DNA of 33,914 nt, from assembly GCA_001897825.1 (NCBI GenBank), contig MKUM01000015.1, positions 1 to 33,914 of the forward strand, read 5' to 3'. Numbering within the stretch: the first letter of the stretch is position 1; each line of letters begins with the position of its first letter. The DNA is from Candidatus Amoebophilus sp. 36-38. GTDB lineage: Bacteria; Bacteroidota; Bacteroidia; Cytophagales; Amoebophilaceae. Shown here in pieces: positions 25,655-33,759 of this stretch. The position numbers and the translations under genes are program-made. The notes beneath the pieces are model-generated. The model saw only the letters and a list, made by a program, of their open reading frames with translations. It ran no database searches and had not been told where the DNA came from.

Positions 25655-26588
25655 ATTGTTTAAACAAAGTGTCTACAAAAGCCTTTCCATCAAATGGCTG
25701 TAAATCATCTACCTGCTCCCCTACCCCCATATACCTTACTGGAATGTGAAATTGATCAATAATACCAATTACAACCCCACCTTTAGCTGTTCCATCTAAC
25801 TTAGTAACCACTAGCCCCGTTACAGCAGTTGCTTCTGTAAAAGCTTTGGTCTGTACAAAAGCATTTTGCCCGGTAGTCGCATCCAATACCAATAAGACCT
25901 CGTGGGGCGCCGAAGGTACTAACTTTTCTATTGTACGACGTATTTTAGATAATTCATGCATCAAATTTACTTTGGTATGCAATCTACCCGCTGTATCTAT
26001 GATCACCACATCTGCTTGAGACTGTATTGCTTTTTGTACTGTTTCGTAAGCTACAGCAGAAGGGTCCGTATGCATTGCATGCGCAACTACAGGAATACCA
26101 ACCCGATCTCCCCACCGCTTAAGCTGTTCGATGGCGGCTGCTCTAAATGTATCTGCAGCTCCTAAAACGACTTGTTTACCTGCTTGTTTGTATAGGGCTG
26201 CTAACTTACCAATGCTAGTCGTTTTACCTACCCCATTTACACCTACTACTAAAATGATGTGGGGAGCATGAATTACAGCGGAAGAGGATTCTTTTAGATT
26301 AATTAAAGACTCTATTTCTTCCCGCAGTATTGCCTCTAATTCAGCAACATGTACATATTTATCACGTGCTACGCGTTCTTCTAGATGATTAATAATCTTG
26401 AGGGTTGTATCGATGCCTATATCTGCTGTAAGTAGCAATTCTTCTAAATTATCTAGTATCTCATCATCTATCGTTGACTTTCCTACAAGCACCTTGTTGA
26501 GACTAGTCCAAAAAGAAGTTTTCGTTGGAGATAACGCTTGACCTAGTTTTTCTTTGCTTTTTTTTGAAAAGAAATTAAAGATGCCCAT
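25653..26588 (-). CDS. ftsY: Signal recognition particle receptor FtsY
   Basis: This 311-residue SRP GTPase docks ribosome-SRP complexes at the membrane. The short N-terminal part has a membrane-binding amphipathic start (MGIFNFFSKKSKEKL) and an N domain. G motifs are G1 GVNGVGKTT (116-124), DTFRAAA (from 146), DTAGR (198-202) and TKLDG (262-266) followed by TAKGGVVIG. The long acidic A domain of the E. coli protein is absent, as usual for Bacteroidota. The stop TAG (25653-25655) takes two of its bases from a repeat end. It is the last gene of the rpmB-rpmG-DUF4295-ftsY set, separated from DUF4295 by a 380-bp gap. Confidence 0.97.
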   Translation of the reverse strand: MGIFNFFSKKSKEKLGQALSPTKTSFWTSLNKVLVGKSTIDDEILDNLEELLLTADIGIDTTLKIINHLEERVARDKYVHVAELEAILREEIESLINLKESSSAVIHAPHIILVVGVNGVGKTTSIGKLAALYKQAGKQVVLGAADTFRAAAIEQLKRWGDRVGIPVVAHAMHTDPSAVAYETVQKAIQSQADVVIIDTAGRLHTKVNLMHELSKIRRTIEKLVPSAPHEVLLVLDATTGQNAFVQTKAFTEATAVTGLVVTKLDGTAKGGVVIGIIDQFHIPVRYMGVGEQVDDLQPFDGKAFVDTLFKQ

Positions 26589-26968
26589 AAGGTATGATTA
26601 TTGATCAGATTAATACATTATACTTGTAAACATACCTTTTTCAAGCTAAATATACATTATTATTTGATCTTTATTTTTACTTGGTTATTGGCTAAACATA
26701 CCCGTGCATCTTTCAGGAATGTGTTAAGCCGCTTCTAGACATAAGCGTAGATACTCGGTCCACTTCGAAAAAGCTTCATTAGACTTCTTCTGAAACCAAG
26801 AATTGGGTTATCTGGGCAGGAAGGAATTTGTGAGAAACCGAAGTTTTGGTATCAGGTGTCAGTCCCGGCACTCAAATGGGCAGGAGAAACGACTATACTT
26901 AATTGTGTCCTGTGTGCCACAGGCCACGGAAAGGACGACACCACGGTCGATAACCTAGGTAAGTATAA
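26589..26968. other. 380-bp gap within the ribosomal protein-ftsY gene set, containing a repeat relic
   Basis: The gap carries a decayed MITE copy at about 26781-26877 ('agacttcttctgaaaccaag', 'gagaaaccgaag'). This is followed by a degenerate palindrome ('caggtgtcagtcccggcact' then 'caaatgggcagg') and an imperfect inverted repeat around 26908-26942 (GTGTCCT ... AGGAC-GA-CAC). No gene is supported. In other Bacteroidota these genes are usually close together (family knowledge), so the gap is probably an expansion. Confidence 0.55.
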
Positions 26969-27133
26969 TTAAGAAATTTTCTTTCCTTCCATCAAATCTT
27001 TGGCTTGTTCCAAAGTTACGATCTCTTCCTTAAATGTATATGCTTTTGTTTTAGCTGATCTAACAGCAGTAATAAATTTTGCCAAGTTTTTACTACCTGC
27101 TTTCCGAAGTGTAGCTACTACTTTTTTAGCCAT
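26969..27133 (-). CDS. DUF4295 family small protein
   Basis: This 54-residue basic protein begins AKKVVATLRKAGSKNLAKFI and continues with SAKTKAYTFKEEIV, matching DUF4295, which is conserved in Bacteroidota next to rpmG and ftsY. It is suspected to be a ribosome-associated protein because of its genomic position and charge (inference). It starts 5 bp after the rpmG stop, so it is translated from the same transcript. Confidence 0.88.
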   Translation of the reverse strand: MAKKVVATLRKAGSKNLAKFITAVRSAKTKAYTFKEEIVTLEQAKDLMEGKKIS

Positions 27134-27138
27134 AACGT

Positions 27139-27324
27139 TTATTTAATTTCTTTGTGTACAGTATATTTTTTAAGAATAGGATTGTATTTTTTAAGTTCCA
27201 ACCTATCTGATGTATTCTTCCTATTTTTTTGAGTACTATACCTAGAAGTGCCAGGCATACCACTTTTCCTATGCTCCGTGCATTCTAGGATTATATGTAT
27301 TCTATTTCCCTTATTCTTTGCCAT
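27139..27324 (-). CDS. rpmG: 50S ribosomal protein L33
   Basis: This 61-residue protein is L33 of the large ribosomal subunit. The typical pattern is visible: [13 protein letters not shown], then [20 protein letters not shown], then [15 protein letters not shown]. The zinc-ribbon cysteines of the C+ form are mostly missing (only C15), so this is the zinc-independent form. It is flanked by rpmB upstream (35 bp) and DUF4295 downstream (5 bp). Confidence 0.96.
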   Translation of the reverse strand: MAKNKGNRIHIILECTEHRKSGMPGTSRYSTQKNRKNTSDRLELKKYNPILKKYTVHKEIK

Positions 27325-27359
27325 ATATAGTAGCGTTTATTCGCTGTTCGTAAATTATA

Positions 27360-27608
27360 TTAGAATAGTACTGGATTCAGCGTTCCTTTGCTCTGAGCTT
27401 GCTTAATTACTTCAAAAATACCTTTTTTATTAATAGTTCGGATAACTGATGCAGAAACTCTTAAAGTTATCCAGCTATCGGTCTCAGGTACATAAAATTT
27501 TTTAAACTGAAGATTGGGATAAAATCTTCTTTTGGTCTTATTGTTAGCGTGGGAAACTTTATTACCTACGCGCGGACGTTTTCCAGTAATGTCACAAATT
27601 TTTGCCAT
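27360..27608 (-). CDS. rpmB: 50S ribosomal protein L28
   Basis: This 82-residue protein is L28 of the large subunit: MAKICDITGKRPRVGNKVSH, then NNKTKRRFYPNLQFKKFYVP, with the C-terminal SVIRTINKKGIFEV helix. It is the first gene of the leftward rpmB-rpmG-DUF4295-ftsY set, so the promoter should lie in 27609-27750. No clear promoter motif was found. Confidence 0.97.
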   Translation of the reverse strand: MAKICDITGKRPRVGNKVSHANNKTKRRFYPNLQFKKFYVPETDSWITLRVSASVIRTINKKGIFEVIKQAQSKGTLNPVLF

Positions 27609-27749
27609 TTTTTACGGAGTATTTTGAATCTTACAAAGATAAACGATACCTATCTATTATACAAAACAATTGATACTAGTTTGAAGATGTAATTTTACTT
27701 AACCTATCTCAAGTACCTATTTACATGTAAAACGTACAAGTTTAATACG

Positions 27750-27899
27750 ATGATTTACCAAAGGCTAAAAAAATTAATTTTGCTTGGGCTAGTTTATTCT
27801 AGTCTACTTAGTTTTGTAAATAGTAATTTTATGCTGGACCATATAGAATTAACGCTATACATCAAGCATTCATTGCTAATTAGTAGAGTTCTTGCATAA
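27750..27899 (+). CDS. Small exported-protein ORF interrupted by a MITE
   Basis: This 49-residue frame starts ATG at 27750 with a signal-like hydrophobic segment (LKKLILLGLVYSSLLSFVNS). Its last four codons and stop (RVLA then TAA) come from the left end of the MITE at 27885. Without the insertion and one copy of the AGT duplication, the frame would read ISLYHS and stop at a TAG, giving nearly the same length. Reality as a gene is uncertain; no homologue is recognised. Confidence 0.3.
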   Translation: MIYQRLKKLILLGLVYSSLLSFVNSNFMLDHIELTLYIKHSLLISRVLA

Positions 27900-28026
27900 C
27901 CAAGAATTGGGTTCTCTGGGCAGGAGGGAATTTGCGAGAAACCGGAGTTTATTTTAGTAAATGAGGATTTTTAGCAAATTACTAACGAACCTAGGGGACT
28001 CAAAGCGACGATTCTGCAAGAACTCT
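27885..28026. mobile_element. Complete 142-bp MITE with perfect 12-bp ends
   Basis: The ends AGAGTTCTTGCA (27885-27896) and TGCAAGAACTCT (28015-28026) are perfect inverted repeats. AGT lies directly on both sides (27882-27884 and 28027-28029), consistent with a 3-bp target duplication. The interior has no coding capacity and matches other copies in the window at 1-110, 25528-25654 and 26781-26877. A nonautonomous element moved by an IS elsewhere in the genome is the best reading. Confidence 0.85.
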
Positions 28027-28122
28027 AGTTTATATCACAGCTAGTTTCATTGAAGTTAAGACCATAGGATATACAATAAAATTGAAACAATTCTTTAATC
28101 TATTTACTATTTAGAAAAACAA

Positions 28123-29238
28123 ATGAAAAAAATTTTAGTTGCCGCTCTTTTTATTGTAACTACATTATTATCACATCAGATTACGTCTGCAGAGATACAA
28201 CCTCAAGTAGTTTCTAAGTTGAAAAGCTATATGGATAGGCTTGAGTTAGAGAAAGCCAAGTTACAAGGAGGTGCAATTGCCATTTTATACAAAGATCAAA
28301 TTATTTATAAGCGTACATTTGGAACTCAGCGAGGAAACAAAGGACCTATCACTTCTAAGACACTATTCCCCTTGGCATCTGTATCAAAAGGTATCTCAGC
28401 AACAGCAATTGCATTACTTGTACAACAAGGTAAACTGAGCTTTGAAGAGAAATTCCAACTACCTTGTTTAAAAAATCCAGTCAGCTTAATCCATATTCTA
28501 GGGCACACTACAGGATATGAATTTCGAGGGAACTACGAAATTGAACAAGGCCTTCCTAGAAAAAGATTGCTATCTATTATTGGCAATAAGATTCCCAAGT
28601 CAGAACCAGGTAGTTATTACTCATATAGCAATATGCTTTTTAGCTTGATGGAAGAAGCCCTATATACCAAGAATATAAGCTTTGAATTAGTCCTCGAAGA
28701 ATTAAAAACGTTATTACAACAAAACGATATACAAATTCCACCTATTGATATACAGACAGATCTTGCTTATCCTCACCTAATAGATACAACAGATAGCCAA
28801 CTTGTTTTTAAAGAATTGCCATTCCCACCCCATTACCCACGATTGGTACCTTCTTCTGCTGGAATTTTTGCTTCACTGGACGCAACAATTGAAATTTATA
28901 AATTATGTTTTGGATATAGACCTGAAATTCTCTCTAGAGAAAGCTTAGCTCATTTACAAACACCTATCAAGAAGAACTACGACATTCATAAATGGAATCT
29001 TAAATGGTCGTACGATACTGCTCAAGTAGAATCGTATTATGGGCTTGGCTGGCGTATTTTAAAAGCTAAAACACATCCTCATACAGATCTAATATGTCAT
29101 AGCGGGTATATTGCTGGTATTAATACATTTATTGGTCATATTCCTTCTCATGAAGTTGGTATTATTATCCTAATAAATCAAGATTCAGGATTTGCAACAC
29201 AAGAAGGATTCAAGTTTTGGGCCCAATTCCTCAAATAA
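28123..29238 (+). CDS. Exported serine hydrolase of the beta-lactamase/class C PBP family
   Basis: This 371-residue protein has a Sec signal peptide (MKKILVAALFIVTTLLSHQI, then TSA) and a beta-lactamase-type transpeptidase fold. Catalytic motifs are visible: SxxK at S86-K89 (ASVSKG), YxN at Y168-S-N170 (SYSYSN-type), and HSG near residue 332 (ICHSGYIAG) in place of KTG. These residues define the class C/AmpH/esterase group. The substrate may be peptidoglycan peptides, D-amino-acid peptides or esters. The HSG third motif is common in non-lactamase members, so resistance should not be assumed. It stands alone after a MITE. Confidence 0.87.
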   Translation: MKKILVAALFIVTTLLSHQITSAEIQPQVVSKLKSYMDRLELEKAKLQGGAIAILYKDQIIYKRTFGTQRGNKGPITSKTLFPLASVSKGISATAIALLVQQGKLSFEEKFQLPCLKNPVSLIHILGHTTGYEFRGNYEIEQGLPRKRLLSIIGNKIPKSEPGSYYSYSNMLFSLMEEALYTKNISFELVLEELKTLLQQNDIQIPPIDIQTDLAYPHLIDTTDSQLVFKELPFPPHYPRLVPSSAGIFASLDATIEIYKLCFGYRPEILSRESLAHLQTPIKKNYDIHKWNLKWSYDTAQVESYYGLGWRILKAKTHPHTDLICHSGYIAGINTFIGHIPSHEVGIIILINQDSGFATQEGFKFWAQFLK

Positions 29239-29242
29239 TCGT

Positions 29243-29268
29243 GGTGTCAGGGCTCCAGCCCTGACATA
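29243..29268. repeat. Palindromic repeat at the end of the serine hydrolase gene
   Basis: TGTCAGGGCT (29245-29254) pairs perfectly with AGCCCTGACA (29257-29266) across a 2-nt loop, 5 bp after the stop codon. It is a further copy of the palindrome family at 15-38, 15729-15746 and 17868-17889. It may protect or end the transcript, although no T-tract follows. Confidence 0.7.
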
Positions 29269-29419
29269 CATCTATGGCACAAGTAAAAAACACTTGCGCG
29301 ATAAAGGGACTATACCTGGCAACAAAATATATATAGAAATTTTACAACTTAATTACATACCATCTTGTATCTTCTTATAAAAGATCAGCTTTATTTATCT
29401 TTGTTGTTCGGCACATATT

Positions 29420-29460
29420 AGAGTTCTTGCAAAACCAATTCCTGGTTATGCAAGAACTCT
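29420..29460. mobile_element. Minimal 41-bp MITE derivative
   Basis: The two 12-bp ends AGAGTTCTTGCA (29420-29431) and TGCAAGAACTCT (29449-29460) are intact, but only 17 bp lie between them. ATT flanks both sides (29417-29419 and 29461-29463), again a 3-bp duplication. It forms a strong hairpin 17 bp before the yicC start. Confidence 0.8.
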
Positions 29461-29477
29461 ATTTAAATAAAGAAATT

Positions 29478-30356
29478 ATGCTAAAATCCATGACAGGCTT
29501 TGGAAAAGCCATTTATGAGGACGAACAACTACGTGTACAGATAGAGGTTAAGTCACTAAATTCCAAGCATGCTGATATCAGTTTGCAAGTCCCTAAAGTA
29601 TTTGCTGAGCATGCGGTTGGTTGGAAGAATTTAATTACAGCAAAGCTACATAGGGGTAAAATAGACCTTCATATAAGCTATGAATATAAGCAGCCTGCTA
29701 ACCTTCAAATTGGTATCCAAGAATCTCTTTTCAAAGCTTATTATAACCTATTAGAACGTTTGGCAAACGAAGTAGGAGCCCCTACCAATAAGATATTTCA
29801 GCTAGCTTTAAAAAGTCCTGGGGTTATGGTTAGTAAGGGAGACAGCGAAGTAGATGCAAGCATACAAAACAAAATCGAACATACCATACAAGTAGCCCTT
29901 CAAAAATGTGACCAAGCAAGAATGGAAGAAGGAACTATATTGGCAACCACGATCAATACTTACTTGCAAAAAATTGCTGAAGGTCTAGCATCCATAGAAA
30001 AATTGGATCCTGCTAGATCAGATGCTATTAAAACAAAACTAAAAGGGAAAGTCGAGAGCATGAATTCAGAATTACCGATAGATGAACCTCGCTTAGAACA
30101 GGAGCTTATTTATTATCTAGAGAAAATAGATATTACTGAAGAAAAAGTACGGCTGGCTACTCATCTAGCCTATTTTGAGAACGTCATGCAAACAGAAGAG
30201 CTAGCTGGGAAAAAGTTAGGTTTTATTGCACAAGAAATAGCCAGAGAACTGAATACCTTAGGCGTAAAAGCCAATGATGCAGCCATACAAAAACATGTTA
30301 TCATCATGAAGAATGAGTTAGAAAAAATCAAAGAGCAACTACAAAATATTTTATAG
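29478..30356 (+). CDS. yicC: YicC/YloC-family endoribonuclease
   Basis: This 292-residue protein is a YicC-like RNA-processing protein. The family start MLKSMTGFGKA is clear, followed by EVKSLNSKHADISLQVPK (N-terminal domain) and the DUF1732 C-terminal domain with YLEKIDITEEKVRLATHLAY, GKKLGFIAQEIARELNTLGV and KNELEKIKEQLQNIL. The last residues match the conserved ribonuclease core. A longer frame begins with TTG at 29427, but the family start is the ATG at 29478. Bacteroidota often place gmk after yicC; here it is absent and a 185-bp gap follows. Confidence 0.9.
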   Translation: MLKSMTGFGKAIYEDEQLRVQIEVKSLNSKHADISLQVPKVFAEHAVGWKNLITAKLHRGKIDLHISYEYKQPANLQIGIQESLFKAYYNLLERLANEVGAPTNKIFQLALKSPGVMVSKGDSEVDASIQNKIEHTIQVALQKCDQARMEEGTILATTINTYLQKIAEGLASIEKLDPARSDAIKTKLKGKVESMNSELPIDEPRLEQELIYYLEKIDITEEKVRLATHLAYFENVMQTEELAGKKLGFIAQEIARELNTLGVKANDAAIQKHVIIMKNELEKIKEQLQNIL

Positions 30357-30397
30357 AAATTCCCTAATTAGGTCTAGCGGCCCACTGCGCTGCTGTC

Positions 30398-30447
30398 ATC
30401 CCTGCCCTGATCAGCCCGATTAAGGCAGAGATAATTCTAGCAGGGAT
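30398..30447. repeat. Inverted repeat between yicC and the O-methyltransferase gene
   Basis: ATCCCTGC (30398-30405) pairs with GCAGGGAT (30440-30447) around a 34-nt loop that has its own 'gcccgattaaggc' stretch. The 'tcatccctgcc' form resembles dispersed repeat ends in related genomes (impression only). No T-tract follows. Confidence 0.35.
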
Positions 30448-30541
30448 CTAGTAACAAGAAAGATTTTATATGATTATCTTATGTTTTTAATTTATACTTT
30501 TAGCCTTTTTCAGCAAATCCTAATTAGCCCTTTATCAAATT

Positions 30542-31192
30542 ATGATGACCACCAGCTACACATCCATTCATCAATATGCTGAGGCTTATACAACTCCTGA
30601 ATCTCCCCTACTAGCCAAAATTAATCAGGAAACACAAGCCGAAGTACAAGGGGCTCATATGATTGCTGGACATTTGCAAGGAAGGATCTTAGCTACCTTC
30701 TCCCACATGATCAAGCCAAAAAGAATTTTAGAAATAGGCACCTATACCGGATACTCAGCCTTATGCTTAGCAGAAGGGTTGGACCAAAATGGGATTTTGT
30801 ATACTGTTGATTCTGATTTAAGTTTGTACACTAGAGTAAAAAAGTATTTTGAAGCGTCTGATAAAGCTGATCAAATAAAATACTACATAGGACAGGCATT
30901 AGAAATAATTCCTCAAATTCATGAAACCTTTGATTTGGTATTTATTGATGCTGATAAGAAAAATTATGCTAACTACTATGACCTAGTTGTTGAAAAACTA
31001 AGCCCTGATGGATTCATGATCATAGACAATGTACTTTGGAAAGGCAAAGTTGTGGGAACCGAGGATCAGTCTTTAGTAGATAAGCAGACACAAAGAATAA
31101 TAGATTTTAATAATAAAGTCCAAAATGATCCAAGAACAACCCATGTACTGTTCCCTATCAGAGACGGACTAATGGTCGTTAGAAAAAAATGA
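30542..31192 (+). CDS. Class I SAM-dependent O-methyltransferase
   Basis: This 216-residue protein is of the Methyltransf_3/COMT-like family. The SAM-binding motif ILEIGTYTGYSALCLAEGL is at residues 62-80; the acidic loop YTVDSD at 87-92; and the metal/catalytic region DLVFIDADKKNY at 131-142 (D136/D138). IIDNVLWKGKV is also conserved. These enzymes methylate catechol-like phenolics or related hydroxyls; the natural substrate here is unknown. The stop overlaps the start of the next gene by 4 bp (ATGA), so the two are co-translated. Confidence 0.9.
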   Translation: MMTTSYTSIHQYAEAYTTPESPLLAKINQETQAEVQGAHMIAGHLQGRILATFSHMIKPKRILEIGTYTGYSALCLAEGLDQNGILYTVDSDLSLYTRVKKYFEASDKADQIKYYIGQALEIIPQIHETFDLVFIDADKKNYANYYDLVVEKLSPDGFMIIDNVLWKGKVVGTEDQSLVDKQTQRIIDFNNKVQNDPRTTHVLFPIRDGLMVVRKK

Positions 31193-32592
31193 AGCTCCCT
31201 CATTTATTATTATTTTTCTTTTTTTGGTGGAACTCATCTAATCGCCATGTATACGGACAAACTATAACTGTTCCAAACAGAATTAAGTTTGTTGATATGC
31301 AGTTGTATATTACACCAGAGGCTAAAGAAGAAATTCAAAAAAAAGTGACTTCACTAACCCGTAGCCCTAAACATTATAGAGAAATTTTTGATCGCATCAA
31401 TTTATATATGCCCCTGATAGAGAAAATCTTAAAGGAAGAGGGGGTACCGGAAGATTTAAAATATTTAGCTATTCAGGAAGGTTATCTAATAGCTGACGAA
31501 ATCTCAGAAAGCAATGCAGTAGGATTTTGGCAATTTAAACGAGAAAGTGCCTTAGAAGTAGGGGTAAGAATGGATCGATATATTGATGAACGGATGCATC
31601 TTGTCGCATCTACTAGAGCATTTGCTAGGTTCATAAAAAAGCATCATAATTATTTCAAAAATTGGCTGTATGCATTATTGGCGTTCCATTTAGGTAGAGG
31701 GGGGGTAAAAAAAGTTATTGAAGTAAATAACTGGCATATAGGTGATACCAAAGCAACCATAAATCGTCAAGCACACTGGTATATCTATCACTTTATAGCC
31801 CATAAACTGGTATTTAAAGATGCTATAGGTAAAGAGCTACATCCACAATTGCACTTGTATGAATATCATGATTGCCAAGGAAAGAGTATCCATGAACTTA
31901 GCCAGCAATTTAATGTCCCATTATCTATGATAAAAGCCTATAATAAGTGGCTAAAACCTACAAAAATTCCAGAAGATGCTACTTGTTCCATTCTTATACC
32001 TATGTCCCATTACCAATATGCTCAAGCAGATCATCTTCGTGTGCATACTATTTTGAATAAATATAAAATAAATTATAGTACTTATTGGGATAGTGCCCAA
32101 AAATTTCCAAATATCAAACTTCTTAAAAATCAAATTAAAGATTTTAAACCCATCGAGATAAATGGTATACTTGGAATTGTAGCCGAAGCAAATGATAATT
32201 TGGTTTCACTAGCACGTAAAGGAAATATACCTCTCAAACAATTCATAGATTTTAATGATATTGATAAAAACCACCGAGTAGAACCAGGACAAGTATATTA
32301 TTTAAAGCCCAAGCACAACAAAGCCGCAATTCACTATCACATTGCAAGATCACAAGAAACCTGGTGGAGCATATCACAAAAGTATGGGATTAAACAAACT
32401 TCCCTATTATGTAAAAATAGAGTCCAAAAAATAATACCGATTAAAACAGGCAGAGTGTTGTGGTTACGTTTTATAAGACCTGCCAATGTACCAATTGCCT
32501 ATTTAGACAAACCAGACTCAAATAATAGGGTATCTAAAACTGAACTATCACCGATCCAGCCTATAACAGAGGCTCCATCTATTAAAAAATAA
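31189..32592 (+). CDS. MltD-like lytic transglycosylase with LysM-type tail
   Basis: This 467-residue protein would cut glycan strands of peptidoglycan. After a signal peptide (LLLFFFFWWNSSNRHVYG), the SLT domain covers about 65-200. The catalytic Glu is E97 in LAIQEGYL, with AVGFWQFKRESALEVG following. Two or three LysM-like modules lie in the rest, for example SIHELSQQFNVPLSMIKAYN near 230 and HIARSQETWWSISQKYGIKQ near 384, giving peptidoglycan binding. It overlaps the O-methyltransferase by 4 bp. PhoH follows after 71 bp. Confidence 0.88.
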   Translation: MKLPHLLLFFFFWWNSSNRHVYGQTITVPNRIKFVDMQLYITPEAKEEIQKKVTSLTRSPKHYREIFDRINLYMPLIEKILKEEGVPEDLKYLAIQEGYLIADEISESNAVGFWQFKRESALEVGVRMDRYIDERMHLVASTRAFARFIKKHHNYFKNWLYALLAFHLGRGGVKKVIEVNNWHIGDTKATINRQAHWYIYHFIAHKLVFKDAIGKELHPQLHLYEYHDCQGKSIHELSQQFNVPLSMIKAYNKWLKPTKIPEDATCSILIPMSHYQYAQADHLRVHTILNKYKINYSTYWDSAQKFPNIKLLKNQIKDFKPIEINGILGIVAEANDNLVSLARKGNIPLKQFIDFNDIDKNHRVEPGQVYYLKPKHNKAAIHYHIARSQETWWSISQKYGIKQTSLLCKNRVQKIIPIKTGRVLWLRFIRPANVPIAYLDKPDSNNRVSKTELSPIQPITEAPSIKK

Positions 32593-32663
32593 GTTTAATA
32601 ATTGAGACTAGGTAAATAAAGTATTAACTTAAGAAACAAATTAAAAATCGGATTATAAACAAC

Positions 32664-33617
32664 GTGATAGAAAAAACCATCCAACTTGAAGAGATTAGCC
32701 TTGTTGACTTTTTAGGAGTAGAAAATAGAAATATTACTGCATTAGGCACCCTTTTCCCAACTGCAAAGCTTATATCAAGAGGAAACGAAATAAAAATACA
32801 AGGTAGCCAAGAAGTAGTACAAAAGCTTGATGAAATCATCCAATCTCTTTTGCGACATTACCGTAACCAAAATTTAATTACTCAAGAACTTATTTATCAA
32901 TATGCTAGCCAGCGAGAAGAAGTGCTCTATGAGTTAGAAAAACCAACTTATACGATTTTTCATACTGCTAAAGGCAAATCGATTAAACCAAGAACATTCA
33001 ACCAGCGTAGGCTAGTAAATGCTGTTCCCGAACATGCATTAACCTTTGTAGTAGGATTTGCAGGAACAGGTAAAACTTATATTTCTGTCGCTTTAGCGCT
33101 ACAAGCCCTTAAGAGAAAAGAAGTAGAAAAAATTGTTGTAACTAGGCCTATTGTAGAGGCAGGAGAAAGCTTAGGATTTTTACCCGGATATTTAGAAGAA
33201 AAAACTGCTCCTTATCTATATCCCATTTATGATGCAATAGATGACATGATTTCTATCGAAAAACGAAAATATTATCAGGAGCATGGAATTATCGAGGTAG
33301 TTCCTTTGGCATACATGCGCGGTAGGACCTTACACAATGCATTTGTAGTATTGGATGAAGCACAAAACACCACTGTCAAGCAAATGAAGATGTTTTTAAC
33401 CAGAATGGGATTACACTCAAAATTTATCATTACGGGTGATACCACTCAAATTGACTTACCTAATCCCAAACAATCTGGCCTGTTAGATGCCATAAAAATA
33501 TTAGCAGATGTTCCAGGAATAAGTTTTATCCACATGGATGAGCACGATATAGTAAGGCACAAATTAATTAAGAGTATTATTCAAGCTTATGAAAATAGTG
33601 AGAAACAGGATAAATAA
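32664..33617 (+). CDS. phoH: PhoH-family ATPase
   Basis: This 317-residue protein has a PhoH-type P-loop. Walker A is GFAGTGKTY (131-139) and Walker B is VVLDEAQNT (231-234 is DEAQ), followed by FIITGDTTQIDLP. An N-terminal KH-like region (about 1-75) precedes it. PhoH proteins are linked to RNA metabolism and are often found beside ybeY; that gene is not visible here. The start is GTG at 32664, since no ATG lies near and the family N-terminus aligns there. It may be co-transcribed with the lytic transglycosylase gene. Confidence 0.92.
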   Translation: MIEKTIQLEEISLVDFLGVENRNITALGTLFPTAKLISRGNEIKIQGSQEVVQKLDEIIQSLLRHYRNQNLITQELIYQYASQREEVLYELEKPTYTIFHTAKGKSIKPRTFNQRRLVNAVPEHALTFVVGFAGTGKTYISVALALQALKRKEVEKIVVTRPIVEAGESLGFLPGYLEEKTAPYLYPIYDAIDDMISIEKRKYYQEHGIIEVVPLAYMRGRTLHNAFVVLDEAQNTTVKQMKMFLTRMGLHSKFIITGDTTQIDLPNPKQSGLLDAIKILADVPGISFIHMDEHDIVRHKLIKSIIQAYENSEKQDK

Positions 33618-33759
33618 GCTCAAAGAATCCTATAAACAAGATAAATAAACTTAAGCAATTTAAAATTTTAGAAAGAGAAGTAACCTCTCAAAAAATACTA
33701 AGGCTGAATGCTGGCACATCAATCCTATCTAACGTAAAACCATTACTAAGCCTTCCTTT

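Noticed and set aside
29192-29380. 62-codon plus-strand frame at the end of the serine hydrolase gene
   Set aside because: It overlaps the gene end in another frame and crosses a palindromic repeat.
29427-29477. TTG-initiated N-terminal extension of YicC
   Set aside because: The extension lies in the MITE sequence and the family start MLKSMTGFG fits the ATG at 29478.
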